This document shows positions 42,112 to 50,935 of a DNA stretch of 64,000 bases, piece by piece. Each line of letters opens with the position of its first letter. The first letter of the stretch is position 1. The translations under genes and the position numbers were made by a program. This stretch comes from Bradyrhizobium niftali (GTDB lineage Bacteria; Pseudomonadota; Alphaproteobacteria; Rhizobiales; Xanthobacteraceae): positions 1 to 64,000 of the forward strand of contig NZ_SPQT01000008.1 of assembly GCF_004571025.1 (NCBI RefSeq), given 5' to 3'. The notes under the pieces are model-generated. The model searched no databases, was not told where the DNA came from, and worked only from the letters and a program-made list of their open reading frames with translations.

Positions 42112-44850
42112 ATGACGATGCAACAGCCCATTCCCGCGCCAGACCCTGAACCCACGCCCGCGCCGCAGGCGGACGCCGCCGCGCGGGTCACACCGATGAT
42201 GGAACAGTATCTGGAGATCAAGGCGGCGCATCAGGGCCTGCTGCTGTTCTACCGGATGGGCGATTTCTACGAGCTGTTCTTCGAGGACGCCGAGATCGCC
42301 TCGAAAACGCTCGGCATCGTGCTGACCAAGCGCGGCAAGCACCAGGGCGCTGATATCCCGATGTGCGGCGTTCCGGTCGAACGCTCCGAGGATTATCTGC
42401 ACCGCCTGATCTCGGCCGGCCACCGGGTCGCAGTCTGCGAGCAGACCGAGGATCCCGCCGCCGCGAAAGCGCGCGGCAACAAGAGCGTGGTGCGCCGCGG
42501 CGTGGTGCGGCTGGTGACGCCGGGCACGCTGACCGAGGACACGCTGCTCGATGCGCGCGCCAACAATTACCTGCTGACGATCGCGCGCGCCCGCTCGTCT
42601 TCCGGAGGTGATCGCTTCGGGCTTGCCTGGATCGACATCTCGACCGCCGAATTCATGGTGACGGAATGTTCGGGCGGCGAGCTCGCTGCGACGCTGGCGC
42701 GGATCAATCCGAACGAGGCGATCGTCACCGACGCGCTCTACAACGACAACGAGCTCGGACAGACCTTGCGCGAACTGCCGGCGGTGACACCGCTGACCCG
42801 CGACGTCTTCGACGGCGCCACCGCCGAGAAGCGCCTGTGCGACTATTTTGCGGTCGCGACCATGGATGGGCTCGCACAGCTGACCCGGCTCGAAGCCACA
42901 GCTGCGGCCGCCGCCGTCACCTATGTCGACCGCACCCAGGTCGGCAAGCACCCGCCGCTATCGCCGCCCGCGCGCGAGGCTTCAGGCGCGACCATGGCGA
43001 TCGATCCCGCCACGCGCGCCAATCTCGAGCTGACGCGAACGCTCGCCGGCGAGCGTCGCGGCTCGCTGCTGGATGCGATCGACTGCACCGTGACCTCGGC
43101 GGGTTCGCGCCTGCTGGCGCAGCGACTGGCGGCGCCGCTGACGGATGCGCCGGCGATCGCACGGCGGCTCGATGCGGTCGGCGCCTTCGTTGCCGATTCG
43201 GCCGCGCGCGAAGACATCCGCAGCATCCTGCGCGGCGCGCCCGACATGTCGCGGGCGCTGGCCCGTCTCTCGGTCGGCCGTGGCGGACCGCGCGATCTCG
43301 CCGGCCTGCGCGATGGCATCATCGCCGCCGACCAGGTGCTGGCGCGGCTCGGCGAGCTCGACCAGCCGCCGCAGGAGATCGCGGCGGTGATGGCGGCCTT
43401 GAAGCGACCATCGCGCGAGCTCGCGGCCGAGTTTGCGACGGCGCTCGACGAGCAACTGCCGCTGATCAAGCGCGACGGCGGCTTCGTTCGCCAGGGTTAC
43501 GAGCCTGCCCTCGACGAAGCCCGGAACCTGCGCGACGCCTCGCGCCTGGTGGTGGCCTCGATGCAGGCCCGCTACGCCGACGACACCGGCGTCAAGGGCC
43601 TGAAGATCCGCCACAACAACGTGCTCGGCTATTTCGTCGAGGTCACCGCGCAGCACGGCGACAAGCTGATGTCGGCGCCGCTGAACGCCACCTTCATCCA
43701 TCGCCAGACACTGGCGGGCCAGGTGCGCTTCACGACGTCGGAGCTCGGGGAGATCGAGGCCAAGATCGCCAATGCCGGTGACCGCGCGCTCGGGCTCGAG
43801 CTCGAGATTTTTGAGCGGCTCTGCGCCAAGGCGCTGGAGATCAGCGACGACCTGCGTGCCGCCGCGCAGGGCTTTGCGCTGCTCGATGTTGCGACCTCGC
43901 TGGCGAAGCTCGCCGTCGACGAGAACTATGTGCGGCCGGAGGTGGATTCGTCGCTCGGCTTCGCGATCGAAGCCGGCCGTCATCCCGTCGTCGAGCAGGC
44001 GCTCAAGCGCAACGGCGAGCCGTTCATTGCCAATGCCTGCGACTTGTCGCCGAGCCCTGCGCAAAAGTCCGGCCAGCTCTGGCTGCTCACCGGTCCCAAC
44101 ATGGCCGGTAAATCGACCTTCCTGCGCCAGAATGCGCTGATCGCCCTGCTCGCGCAGATAGGCAGCTTCGTGCCGGCCACGCGCGCCCGCATCGGCATCA
44201 TCGACCGCCTGTTCTCGCGCGTCGGCGCCGCCGACGATCTCGCCCGGGGCCGCTCCACCTTCATGGTCGAGATGGTCGAGACCGCGGCGATCCTCAACCA
44301 GGCCGGCGAGCGCGCGCTCGTGATCCTCGACGAGATCGGCCGCGGCACCGCCACCTTCGACGGTCTCTCGATCGCCTGGGCCGCGATCGAGCATCTGCAC
44401 GAGAGCAACCGCTGCCGCACGCTGTTCGCAACGCATTATCACGAACTGACCGCGCTCTCGGCAAAACTGCCGCGGATGTTCAACGCCACCGTGCGGGTGA
44501 AGGAATGGCAGGGCAACGTCGTGTTCCTGCACGAGGTGCTGCCGGGCTCGGCCGACCGCTCCTACGGCATCCAGGTGGCGAAGCTCGCGGGACTGCCACC
44601 GGCCGTGATCACGCGCGCCAAATCCGTGCTGGCGAAACTCGAGGCGCAGGACCGCGGCCAGACCGCCCGCGCCCTCGCCGATGATCTGCCGCTGTTCGCC
44701 GTGCCCTCACGCGCCGCCGCGGAAGCCGCGCCGCCGAGCGAGGCGGAGCTGCTGATCGACGCGGTGAAGGCGTTGCACCCCGACGAGATGTCGCCACGCG
44801 AGGCGCTGGATGCGCTGTATGCGTTGAAGGCCAAGCTGCCGAAGCAATGA
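42112..44850 (+). CDS. mutS: DNA mismatch repair protein MutS
   Basis: 912-aa mismatch-recognition ATPase. Mismatch-binding Phe-Tyr-Glu is in RMGDFYELFFEDAE (about residues 45-57). Connector and clamp domains follow. The ATPase core has Walker [13 protein letters not shown], Walker B LVILDEIGRGT and the helix-turn-helix dimerisation C-terminus. Full length and apparently intact. Three short fragments of a second mutS copy occur at 47242-47680. In many Rhizobiales glnD is adjacent; here it lies 8.3 kb further on. Confidence 0.98.
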   Translation: MTMQQPIPAPDPEPTPAPQADAAARVTPMMEQYLEIKAAHQGLLLFYRMGDFYELFFEDAEIASKTLGIVLTKRGKHQGADIPMCGVPVERSEDYLHRLISAGHRVAVCEQTEDPAAAKARGNKSVVRRGVVRLVTPGTLTEDTLLDARANNYLLTIARARSSSGGDRFGLAWIDISTAEFMVTECSGGELAATLARINPNEAIVTDALYNDNELGQTLRELPAVTPLTRDVFDGATAEKRLCDYFAVATMDGLAQLTRLEATAAAAAVTYVDRTQVGKHPPLSPPAREASGATMAIDPATRANLELTRTLAGERRGSLLDAIDCTVTSAGSRLLAQRLAAPLTDAPAIARRLDAVGAFVADSAAREDIRSILRGAPDMSRALARLSVGRGGPRDLAGLRDGIIAADQVLARLGELDQPPQEIAAVMAALKRPSRELAAEFATALDEQLPLIKRDGGFVRQGYEPALDEARNLRDASRLVVASMQARYADDTGVKGLKIRHNNVLGYFVEVTAQHGDKLMSAPLNATFIHRQTLAGQVRFTTSELGEIEAKIANAGDRALGLELEIFERLCAKALEISDDLRAAAQGFALLDVATSLAKLAVDENYVRPEVDSSLGFAIEAGRHPVVEQALKRNGEPFIANACDLSPSPAQKSGQLWLLTGPNMAGKSTFLRQNALIALLAQIGSFVPATRARIGIIDRLFSRVGAADDLARGRSTFMVEMVETAAILNQAGERALVILDEIGRGTATFDGLSIAWAAIEHLHESNRCRTLFATHYHELTALSAKLPRMFNATVRVKEWQGNVVFLHEVLPGSADRSYGIQVAKLAGLPPAVITRAKSVLAKLEAQDRGQTARALADDLPLFAVPSRAAAEAAPPSEAELLIDAVKALHPDEMSPREALDALYALKAKLPKQ

Positions 44851-44856
44851 CGGTGC

Positions 44857-44984
44857 CGTAGCCCGGATGAGCGAAGCGACATCCGGGACACGTGATCCCG
44901 CATGTCGCTGCGCTCATGCGGGCTACGATACTTTTGCCGCAGCGGGAAAGGCTGGTGGGTTACGCTGCGCTAACCCACTCTACG
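44857..44984. repeat. Two adjacent palindromic repeats after mutS
   Basis: 44857-44927 has arms CGTAGCCCGGATG / CATGCGGGCTACG with internal hairpins (family of 9491-9563). 44953-44984 is GGTGGGTTA-CGCTGCG-CTAACCCACTC followed by TACG (family of 58506-58651). They lie between the convergent ends of mutS and the PAS chemotaxis receptor and probably end both transcripts. Confidence 0.7.
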
Positions 44985-45000
44985 CATCCGAACGTTTGGC

Positions 45001-46677
45001 CTACGCCCGCGCCGCGATCGCCGCCGCTTCCGCAGCGGCGCGCTGCATGCTGGTCGACATCTCGTTCGTGACCGTGCTCTGCTCCTCGACGGCCGCGGCG
45101 GTCGATGTCACGTATTCGCTGACATTGTTGATCGCCTGCTTGATCGAGCCGAGTGCGCTGACGACGTCGCCGGAGATGCCGTTGAGACTGCCGATCTCCT
45201 GGCCGATCTTGTCGGTCGCCTGCTTGGCCTGGTTGGCGAGGCTCTTCACCTCGGAGGCGACCACGGCAAAGCCGCGGCCGGCTTCGCCGGCGCGGGCGGA
45301 TTCGATCGTTGCGTTGAGCGCGAGCAGGTTGATCTGCCCGGTGATGCTGTTGATCATCTCGACGATGCCACTCATCGCCTGCGCGGCCTCGGTGAGGCGC
45401 TGAGCCTGGGCGTCGGCGGCCGCGACCTGATCAACCGCGCTCAACGCGGTTTCGCGCGACTTGGTCATCGCCTCGGAAATTTCCCGCACCGAGGCGTTGA
45501 GCTCCTCGGAACCGGCGGCGACCGACTCCATCATGCCGCGAACGCGCTCGTTGCCCATGCGGACGAGCACCTGCCGCGTGGTGTCGGTGGCATATTTCAC
45601 GACCTTGAACGGCTTGCCGTTGAGATCGAGGATCGGGTTGTAGGACGCCTGGATATAGACCTCCTTGCCACCCTTGCCGATGCGCTTGTACTCCGCCGCC
45701 TGGTACTGGCCGCGGTTGAGCGCGGCCCAGAACTCGCGATAGGCCGCGCCGTCGCGCTCCGACGGGTCGACGAACATGCTGTGATGCTTGCCATTGATCT
45801 CGGCGAGCGAATAGCCGAGCGCGCCGAGGAAGTTGGCGTTGGCGGTGATGATGGTGCCGTCCATGTTGAACTCGATCACCGCCTGCGCCTTGTCGATCGC
45901 CGCGATCTGACCGGCGAGATCGGCGTTCTTCAGCTTCTCCGCGGTGACGTCGGTTGCGAACTTGACGACGCCGAACGGCTTGCCGTTCTCGTCGAGCAGG
46001 GGATTGTAGGAGGCGAGGATCCAGACCTCGCGGCCGCCCTTGCCGATGCGCTTGAACTCGCCGGCCTGGTATTCGCCGCGGTTGAGCTTGGCCCAGAATT
46101 CGCGATAGGCGCCGCCGTCACGCTCGGACTGAGCCACGAACAGGCTGTGGTGCTTGCCCTCGATCTCGGCCAGCGAATAGCCGAGCGCCTCGCAGAAATT
46201 CTCGTTGGCCGTGACGATGGTGCCGTCGAGCTTGAACTCGATCACGGCCTGGGCGCGGCTGATGGCGGACACCTTGGAGGCTTCCGTCATGGCGCGAATC
46301 TTCTTGGCGGTGATGTCGGTCGCGATCTTCACCACCTTGACCGGCTTGCCGGCATTGTCGAGCACCGGATTGTAGGACGCCTCGATCCAGACCTCGCGGC
46401 CGCCCTTAGCAATTCGCTTGAATTCGGTGGCCTGCGGCTCGCCGCGGTTGAGCTGCGCCCAGAACGCCTTGTAGTCGGCACCGTCGCGCTGATCGGCCGG
46501 CACGAACATGGCGTGCTTCTTCCCCTTGATCTCGTCGAGGGAGTAGCCGAGCGCCTTCAGGAAGTTCTGGTTGGCCGTAAGGATCGTACCGTCCATCGCA
46601 AATTCGATCACGGCCAGCGAGCGGCCGATGGCGGCGAGCTGTGCGTCTGCATCACTGCGAGAGTTACGTCCAAACAT
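45001..46677 (-). CDS. Soluble chemotaxis receptor with three PAS domains
   Basis: 558-aa cytoplasmic chemoreceptor with no membrane segment. Three very similar PAS domains occupy about residues 18-125, 142-248 and 263-370. Each starts AVIEF.(M/L)DGTI.TAN.NF and ends with a SYNP(V/L/I)LD...KF.TD(I/V)T pattern. They are followed by a methyl-accepting signalling domain with tip ITGQINLLALNATIESARAGE. The PAS type resembles FAD- or heme-binding Aer-like receptors, so redox or oxygen sensing is inferred. The ATG at 46677 has GGAG at correct spacing. Confidence 0.9.
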   Translation of the reverse strand: MFGRNSRSDADAQLAAIGRSLAVIEFAMDGTILTANQNFLKALGYSLDEIKGKKHAMFVPADQRDGADYKAFWAQLNRGEPQATEFKRIAKGGREVWIEASYNPVLDNAGKPVKVVKIATDITAKKIRAMTEASKVSAISRAQAVIEFKLDGTIVTANENFCEALGYSLAEIEGKHHSLFVAQSERDGGAYREFWAKLNRGEYQAGEFKRIGKGGREVWILASYNPLLDENGKPFGVVKFATDVTAEKLKNADLAGQIAAIDKAQAVIEFNMDGTIITANANFLGALGYSLAEINGKHHSMFVDPSERDGAAYREFWAALNRGQYQAAEYKRIGKGGKEVYIQASYNPILDLNGKPFKVVKYATDTTRQVLVRMGNERVRGMMESVAAGSEELNASVREISEAMTKSRETALSAVDQVAAADAQAQRLTEAAQAMSGIVEMINSITGQINLLALNATIESARAGEAGRGFAVVASEVKSLANQAKQATDKIGQEIGSLNGISGDVVSALGSIKQAINNVSEYVTSTAAAVEEQSTVTNEMSTSMQRAAAEAAAIAARA

Positions 46678-47017
46678 CAAAGAAGCTCCATCTCGAATAG
46701 CACCGGATGTGACCGCGCGGCAGCGATGCCGTATTCCAATCGGCGGTTCCCGCAGGTCCGATCACTTGAATAGAGATCCGCCAAAATATACGCGGGCGGT
46801 GTCGGACGCGGGGTATGCAAGTTGATTCGTACGGGAAAAGCTCGAACAAAGTTCTAATAGAAATGTCGGAAAGCAGCAGCCGGGGGAAAGTCACCGGTGC
46901 GCACGGCGCTTGGCGGCAGTCTGGGCACGATTTGAAATGACATTTGTCACTCAACGGCTTGCGGGGCGCCGCGCTGCTTGCTCGAATGAATTCGCGCCAG
47001 ACAAGTCTTTCGCGACG
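46678..47017. other. Non-coding region upstream of the PAS receptor gene
   Basis: 340 bp holding the receptor promoter side and the start of the mosaic region. I see no gene, no repeat of the common families and no clear operator. It is somewhat richer in A and T (46780-46860) than its surroundings. Confidence 0.5.
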
Positions 47018-47243
47018 TCACATCGTGTCCGTAGTCTCACGGCGCTTATTGTGCACCTTGTGCATCGCACGCCGGCCGATGCCCCACAGTGTCAGGTTCG
47101 AGGTGACACAGGTGCCGAGCGCAAGACTCAAGCCGACGGCCGCGCCGAACGGCACCACCGCGACGTGCATGACCGCGATCGCCATGCCGAATCCGAGCAG
47201 GCCCCAGGCGGAGTTGGCGAGCACGGCGGCGGTCGGCGGACCG
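47018..47243 (-). pseudogene. Truncated tail of a membrane-protein gene (paralogue of 48561-49358)
   Basis: On the minus strand about 74 codons encode VGPPTAAVLANSAWGLLGF... to a stop at 47018, matching the C-terminal 65 residues of the intact protein at 48561-49358 with substitutions increasing towards the C-terminus. The 63 bp from 47181 to 47243 are identical to 48691-48753. The 5' part of the gene is replaced by mutS-derived DNA of the opposite orientation. No start codon of its own, so it is not expressed as that protein. Confidence 0.85.
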
Positions 47244-47680
47244 ACGCCTCGCGCCTCGTGGTGGCCTCGATGCAGGCGCGCTACGCCGACGACACCGGCG
47301 TGAAGGGCCTGAAGATCCGCCACAACAACGTGCTCGGCTATTTCGTCGAGGTGACCGCGCAACACGGCGACAAGCTGATGTCGGCGCCGCTGAATGCCAC
47401 CGTCATCCATCGCCAGACGCTTGCTCACCGGTCCCAACATGGCCGGCAAGTCGACCTTCCTGCGCCAGAACGCGCTGATCGCCCTGCTCGCGCAGATCGG
47501 CAGCTTCGTGCCGGCCACGCGCGCCCATCGGCATCATCGACCGCCTGTTCTCGCGCGTCGGCGCCGCCGAGCGAGGCGGAGCTGCTGATCGACGCCGTGA
47601 AGGCGTTGCACCCCGACGAGATGTCGCCGCGCGAGGCGCTGGATGCGCTGTATGCGCTGAAGGCCAAGCTGCCGAAGTAG
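47242..47680 (+). pseudogene. Patchwork of three mutS fragments
   Basis: Three internal pieces of mutS in order: 47242-47421 matches mutS 43533-43712; 47422-47570 matches 44084-44234; 47571-47677 matches 44738-44844. The joints remove 371 bp and about 503 bp of mutS. The second joint lies in a 10-bp microhomology (GCGCCGCCGA), and a 2-bp deletion near 47526 breaks the frame. Walker A (GPNMAGKST) is still readable. Of about 15 substitutions relative to the intact gene nearly all are silent. No function expected. Confidence 0.88.
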
Positions 47681-47724
47681 TGCCAGCGAACCTTCCTTGG
47701 CCGTGTTCGCCGGCGTACTGGCCG

Positions 47725-48438
47725 TCAGCGGCCCGCCCCGGCAAACGGCTCGATCAGCTTCAAGGTGGCGGCGAGGCGGATGCTGCGCTTGCCGGCGAGC
47801 GCGGTCGCTTCCATTTCAGCACCCTTGTCATCGCAGTGGCCGGAGAAGCCGATGCCCACCTCGTAGCCACCGAACAAGGGATGCTCGCTCTTCGCCGGCG
47901 TGTGTTCCTGATTGACGAATTCGCCTTTCCAGCGACCGTTCGCCGAAGAATAGGCGCCGAGATAATAGAAGAAGGCATCGCCGCCGAGGATGCGGCCGTA
48001 GCGCAGCAACATCACGCCGGTATGGCCACCGGCAATTCCATCCAGCATCCGGATGTCGATCGAATAGAGTCCGCTGACGATGCCGCCCTCGCCGACCGCA
48101 CCGGGCGGGGGAACGTCATCGTCGCCGAGCGGCGTCATCACGGCGCGAAACACCGCGGCGTCCTCGACCACTTCTCCCTCGAAGCGGCAGATCTTGCCCT
48201 GCTGTCGACCGCGAATGCTGATTGTGACGGCGTCGGAACTGACTAGCGACCTGTGCTGCGGCGACCGGCTGTGGCGCTTCGTCCGGAGCCTGGCGACGAT
48301 TTCGCCGTCCACAATCTCGTAGGTGCCGAAGTGAGCGAAGGCCGTGTTGCCGCCAAGCATTTTCCCGGCATGGGCGTACAGAACGCTGCGGCCGGAGCCG
48401 TCGTTGATATCGTATTCGACCTTGTACAATCCCTCCAC
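47725..48438 (-). CDS. Protein with two tandem GrlR-like domains
   Basis: 237-aa soluble protein built of two related halves. Residues 1-55 (GLYKVEYDINDGSGRSVLYA, KMLGGNTAFAHFGTYEI) and 122-180 (GLYSIDIRMLDGIAGG, GRILGGDAFFYYLGAYSSANG) share the small beta-barrel pattern GLY.v......G...l..G..LGG...f...G.Y. That pattern is typical of GrlR-type proteins, first known as negative regulators of type III secretion in enteric pathogens and common as unexplained small proteins in Bradyrhizobium. GTG start with a weak GGGG upstream. It lies directly beside the mutS mosaic. Function unknown; lipid or protein binding is possible. Confidence 0.6.
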   Translation of the reverse strand: MEGLYKVEYDINDGSGRSVLYAHAGKMLGGNTAFAHFGTYEIVDGEIVARLRTKRHSRSPQHRSLVSSDAVTISIRGRQQGKICRFEGEVVEDAAVFRAVMTPLGDDDVPPPGAVGEGGIVSGLYSIDIRMLDGIAGGHTGVMLLRYGRILGGDAFFYYLGAYSSANGRWKGEFVNQEHTPAKSEHPLFGGYEVGIGFSGHCDDKGAEMEATALAGKRSIRLAATLKLIEPFAGAGR

Positions 48439-48560
48439 CGCACGCCCCGATCTTGCTCTGCTGCCAGCTTAGCGGGTCTGCCAGCCCCGGTAACCATCTA
48501 TCCTGACGCAGGGCTGGGGTCCCAAGCGTAGCATACCTCGCCCCACGAAGCGCGGCGCGG

Positions 48561-49358
48561 CTAATGCACCGCCCTCTTCCGTCGCCCCATCCACCACAGC
48601 GTCAGGTTCCAGCCGATGCAGGTGGCAAGTGCGCAACTCAAGCCGATCGCCGAGCCGAACTGCGTGACGGCGACGTTCAGCACCGCGACCGCCATGCCGA
48701 ATCCGAGCAGGCCCCAGGCGGAGTTGGCGAGCACGGCGGCGGTCGGCGGACCGCCGATGCGTGGATGCAGGATCAGCATGATGCTGGAGAACACCACCGG
48801 ATACAGCGCGATGATACCGCTGATGCGGGGGCCGACCCAGCCCGACGTCGAAACCACGATGGCGACGAGGATCGCGACCAGCGCAGCACGCATGGGGACG
48901 TCGTACCAGCGCCGTGTCACCAGCGGCATCTTCGCGTGGCGATAGCCTGCGAGCAGTGGAATGCAGATGCCGAACGCGATCAGATTGGCGGCAAGCCCGG
49001 CCGTGAGCGACCAGTCGAACTGGCGGATGATCGTGGCCAGCACGATCCACACCGCGACGGCGCTGCCGCAACTCACCGCGAGATTGTGCCGCTGCGACAG
49101 CACGACATAGGTGAGGCACATGAAGATGGTCGCCGCGTTCACCGGCAGGCTCGCCAGCGCCCCCTGCGCGATGAAGCCGGCGTCGTGGTCGATGGCAAGA
49201 AAGACGTAGGACGGACCGGCCGAGACCGGCAGGGTCGCGATCAGTGCGCCGATCACGGGACCCGATCGCTCGGTGATGATCGAGGCCGTCACGACGAGCG
49301 CCGCCGCGATCGCCATGCGCAGGAGGAGGAAGAGGATGAAGTGGAGGTCGGGGGACAT
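48561..49358 (-). CDS. Multi-pass membrane protein with internal duplication
   Basis: 265-aa integral membrane protein, about eight helices. The two halves are homologous: GPVIGALIATLPVSAGPSYVFL in the first and GPRISGIIALYPVVFSSIMLIL in the second, each followed by an Ala-rich helix (ALASLPVNAATIF / AAVLANSAWGLLGF). This is the inverted-repeat style of small transporters or exporters, but I do not recognise the family with confidence. The start at 49358 (MSPDLHFILF) is preferred. A truncated copy of its C-terminus is at 47018-47243. Confidence 0.72.
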   Translation of the reverse strand: MSPDLHFILFLLLRMAIAAALVVTASIITERSGPVIGALIATLPVSAGPSYVFLAIDHDAGFIAQGALASLPVNAATIFMCLTYVVLSQRHNLAVSCGSAVAVWIVLATIIRQFDWSLTAGLAANLIAFGICIPLLAGYRHAKMPLVTRRWYDVPMRAALVAILVAIVVSTSGWVGPRISGIIALYPVVFSSIMLILHPRIGGPPTAAVLANSAWGLLGFGMAVAVLNVAVTQFGSAIGLSCALATCIGWNLTLWWMGRRKRAVH

Positions 49359-49366
49359 TTTTTCTT

Positions 49367-49553
49367 CGTCGTCCTGGACAAGCGAACTCCTGGCAAACGC
49401 GTTTGTCCAGAGTGAGCGCCGATCCAGGACCCATAGCCACAGGCTTCGCTGTGTTAAACGGTCGTAGTTGCAAGTATCGCGACACAATCAGCATCTGGGC
49501 TAATCGCGACGAGCAAGTGCTCGCGCGGGGGTCCCGGCTTTCGCCGGGACGAC
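49367..49553. repeat. Composite palindromic repeat (CGTCGTCCTGGAC ... CCGGGACGAC)
   Basis: Degenerate copy of the family at 28653-28789, with the ACCCATAGCCAC segment and an unrelated insert (about 49450-49520) between its arms. It lies between the membrane-protein gene and osmC. Confidence 0.6.
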
Positions 49554-49580
49554 ACCGATTGTTGGGCTGCGGCCCGCGTC

Positions 49581-50090
49581 TCACATCCGCTGCATCGACA
49601 CCGACACCTTCGGGCCGTTCTTGATGGTCTGGTAGACCACGCAATAGCGCTCGGTGAGCTTGAGCAGGAGATCGAGCTTGTCCTGCGGCGCCGGCGTGTC
49701 GACCTCGAAGCGGAGACGGATCTCGGCGAAGCCGACCGGCGTCTCCTTGTCGACGCCGAGCGTGCCGCGGAAATCGAGATCGCCCTCGGCATAGACGTTG
49801 CCGGTCTTGAGCGGCACCTCGATCGCGGTCGCGACCGATTTCAGCGTGACGCCGGCGCAGGCGACCAGTGCCTCGAGCAGCATGTCGCCGGAGCAGAGTT
49901 CGAGGCCGGAGCCGCCGGTGGCCGGATGCAGGCCGGCAAGCGCGATGGCGCGGCCGGTCTCGACCTTGCAGGCGATGCCGTCGCTGTCGGTCGAGCCCTT
50001 GGCCTTCAACGTGATCAGCGCGGTCTTGGGATCGGTCTTGTAGCGTTCCTTGATCGGGGCCTGCATCTGGCGCAGTTGGGCAGCGTCCAT
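49581..50090 (-). CDS. OsmC-family protein
   Basis: 169-aa OsmC/Ohr-fold protein that may reduce organic hydroperoxides through a cysteine pair. Predicted redox Cys lie in EALVACAGVTL and in LTERYCVVYQTI. ATG at 50090 (MDAAQLRQMQ); the longer frame is not needed. It starts 55 bp after the stop of the ABC ATPase gene on the same strand, so it could be the last gene of that operon, though a sulfonate link is speculative. Confidence 0.83.
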   Translation of the reverse strand: MDAAQLRQMQAPIKERYKTDPKTALITLKAKGSTDSDGIACKVETGRAIALAGLHPATGGSGLELCSGDMLLEALVACAGVTLKSVATAIEVPLKTGNVYAEGDLDFRGTLGVDKETPVGFAEIRLRFEVDTPAPQDKLDLLLKLTERYCVVYQTIKNGPKVSVSMQRM

Positions 50091-50145
50091 CTTCGTTCTC
50101 TCCCGGAAAAATCGCCTCTCGATGTACCGGCTTGGGGAGAGATTG

Positions 50146-50931
50146 TCACCACCACATGGCCTGACCGGGACCCAGGGTTGCGTCACGGTCGGGCACGCTG
50201 CGGTCGAGCGAACGGTCGAGTGACGTCAGCACACTTCGCTTGAAGTTCTCGAACAGCGGCGAATTGCGGTCGCGCGGCCGCCCGAGGTTGATCTCGATCT
50301 GGTCGAACAGGCGCCCCGGCCGCGGCCGCATCACCAGCACGCGGTCGGCCAGCACCACGGCCTCGTCGACGTCATGTGTGACGAGGATCAAGGTCGGGCG
50401 CGTATCGGCCCAGAGGTCGAGCAGATGATCCTGGAGATCCCTGCGGGTGAAAGCGTCGAGCGCGGAGAACGGCTCGTCGAGCAGCAGCACCTCGGGCTGC
50501 GGCACCAGCGCCCGCGCGATCGCGACGCGCTGCGCCTGCCCGCCGGAGAGCTCGCGCGGCCAGGCCTGCGCCTTGTCGGCGAGCCCGACGCGCGCGAGCG
50601 CGCGCGCCACCTTCGCGCGCCGCTCAGCCGCGGGCAGATCGGCAAGGCCAAAACCGATATTGTCGGCGACGCTGAGCCAGGGCAAAAGCCGCGGCTCCTG
50701 GAAGATGATGCCGATCTTGGCGTGCGGCGAGGCGATCGCCTCGTCGTCGAGCGTTACCGTGCCTGAGGAGGCGCGGTCGAGGCCGGCGATGGCGCGCAGC
50801 AGCGTGGACTTGCCACAGCCGGAGCCGCCAATGATGGCGACGATCTCGCCCTGCCTGATCTCGGCTGAGAAGCGCGCCAGCGCCTCGACGCCGTTGGGAT
50901 AGGTCTTGCCGACCCGGTCGAGCGCCAGCAT
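50146..50931 (-). CDS. ssuB: ABC transporter ATPase, SsuB/TauB type
   Basis: 261-aa ATP-binding subunit of an importer for organosulfur or related compounds. Walker A GGSGCGKST (about 35-43), signature LSGGQAQRVAIARAL, Walker B LLLDEPFSALD and the switch His in LVTHDVDEAVVLADR are all intact. ATG 4 bp after the permease stop, so the two are translated as one operon. Confidence 0.9.
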   Translation of the reverse strand: MLALDRVGKTYPNGVEALARFSAEIRQGEIVAIIGGSGCGKSTLLRAIAGLDRASSGTVTLDDEAIASPHAKIGIIFQEPRLLPWLSVADNIGFGLADLPAAERRAKVARALARVGLADKAQAWPRELSGGQAQRVAIARALVPQPEVLLLDEPFSALDAFTRRDLQDHLLDLWADTRPTLILVTHDVDEAVVLADRVLVMRPRPGRLFDQIEINLGRPRDRNSPLFENFKRSVLTSLDRSLDRSVPDRDATLGPGQAMWW

Positions 50932-50935
50932 CGCG

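Noticed and set aside
44857..44984. CRISPR array or tandem repeat array
   Set aside because: The elements are two different palindromes without regular spacers.
47018..47518. A 166-residue protein across the mosaic on the minus strand
   Set aside because: Its N-terminal part is antisense to mutS fragments and its C-terminal part is a truncated copy of the neighbouring membrane protein; it is a chance fusion in rearranged DNA.
47242..47680. Assembly artefact duplicating mutS
   Set aside because: The fragments carry about 15 base changes, mostly silent, plus a small deletion; an artefact would copy the gene exactly.
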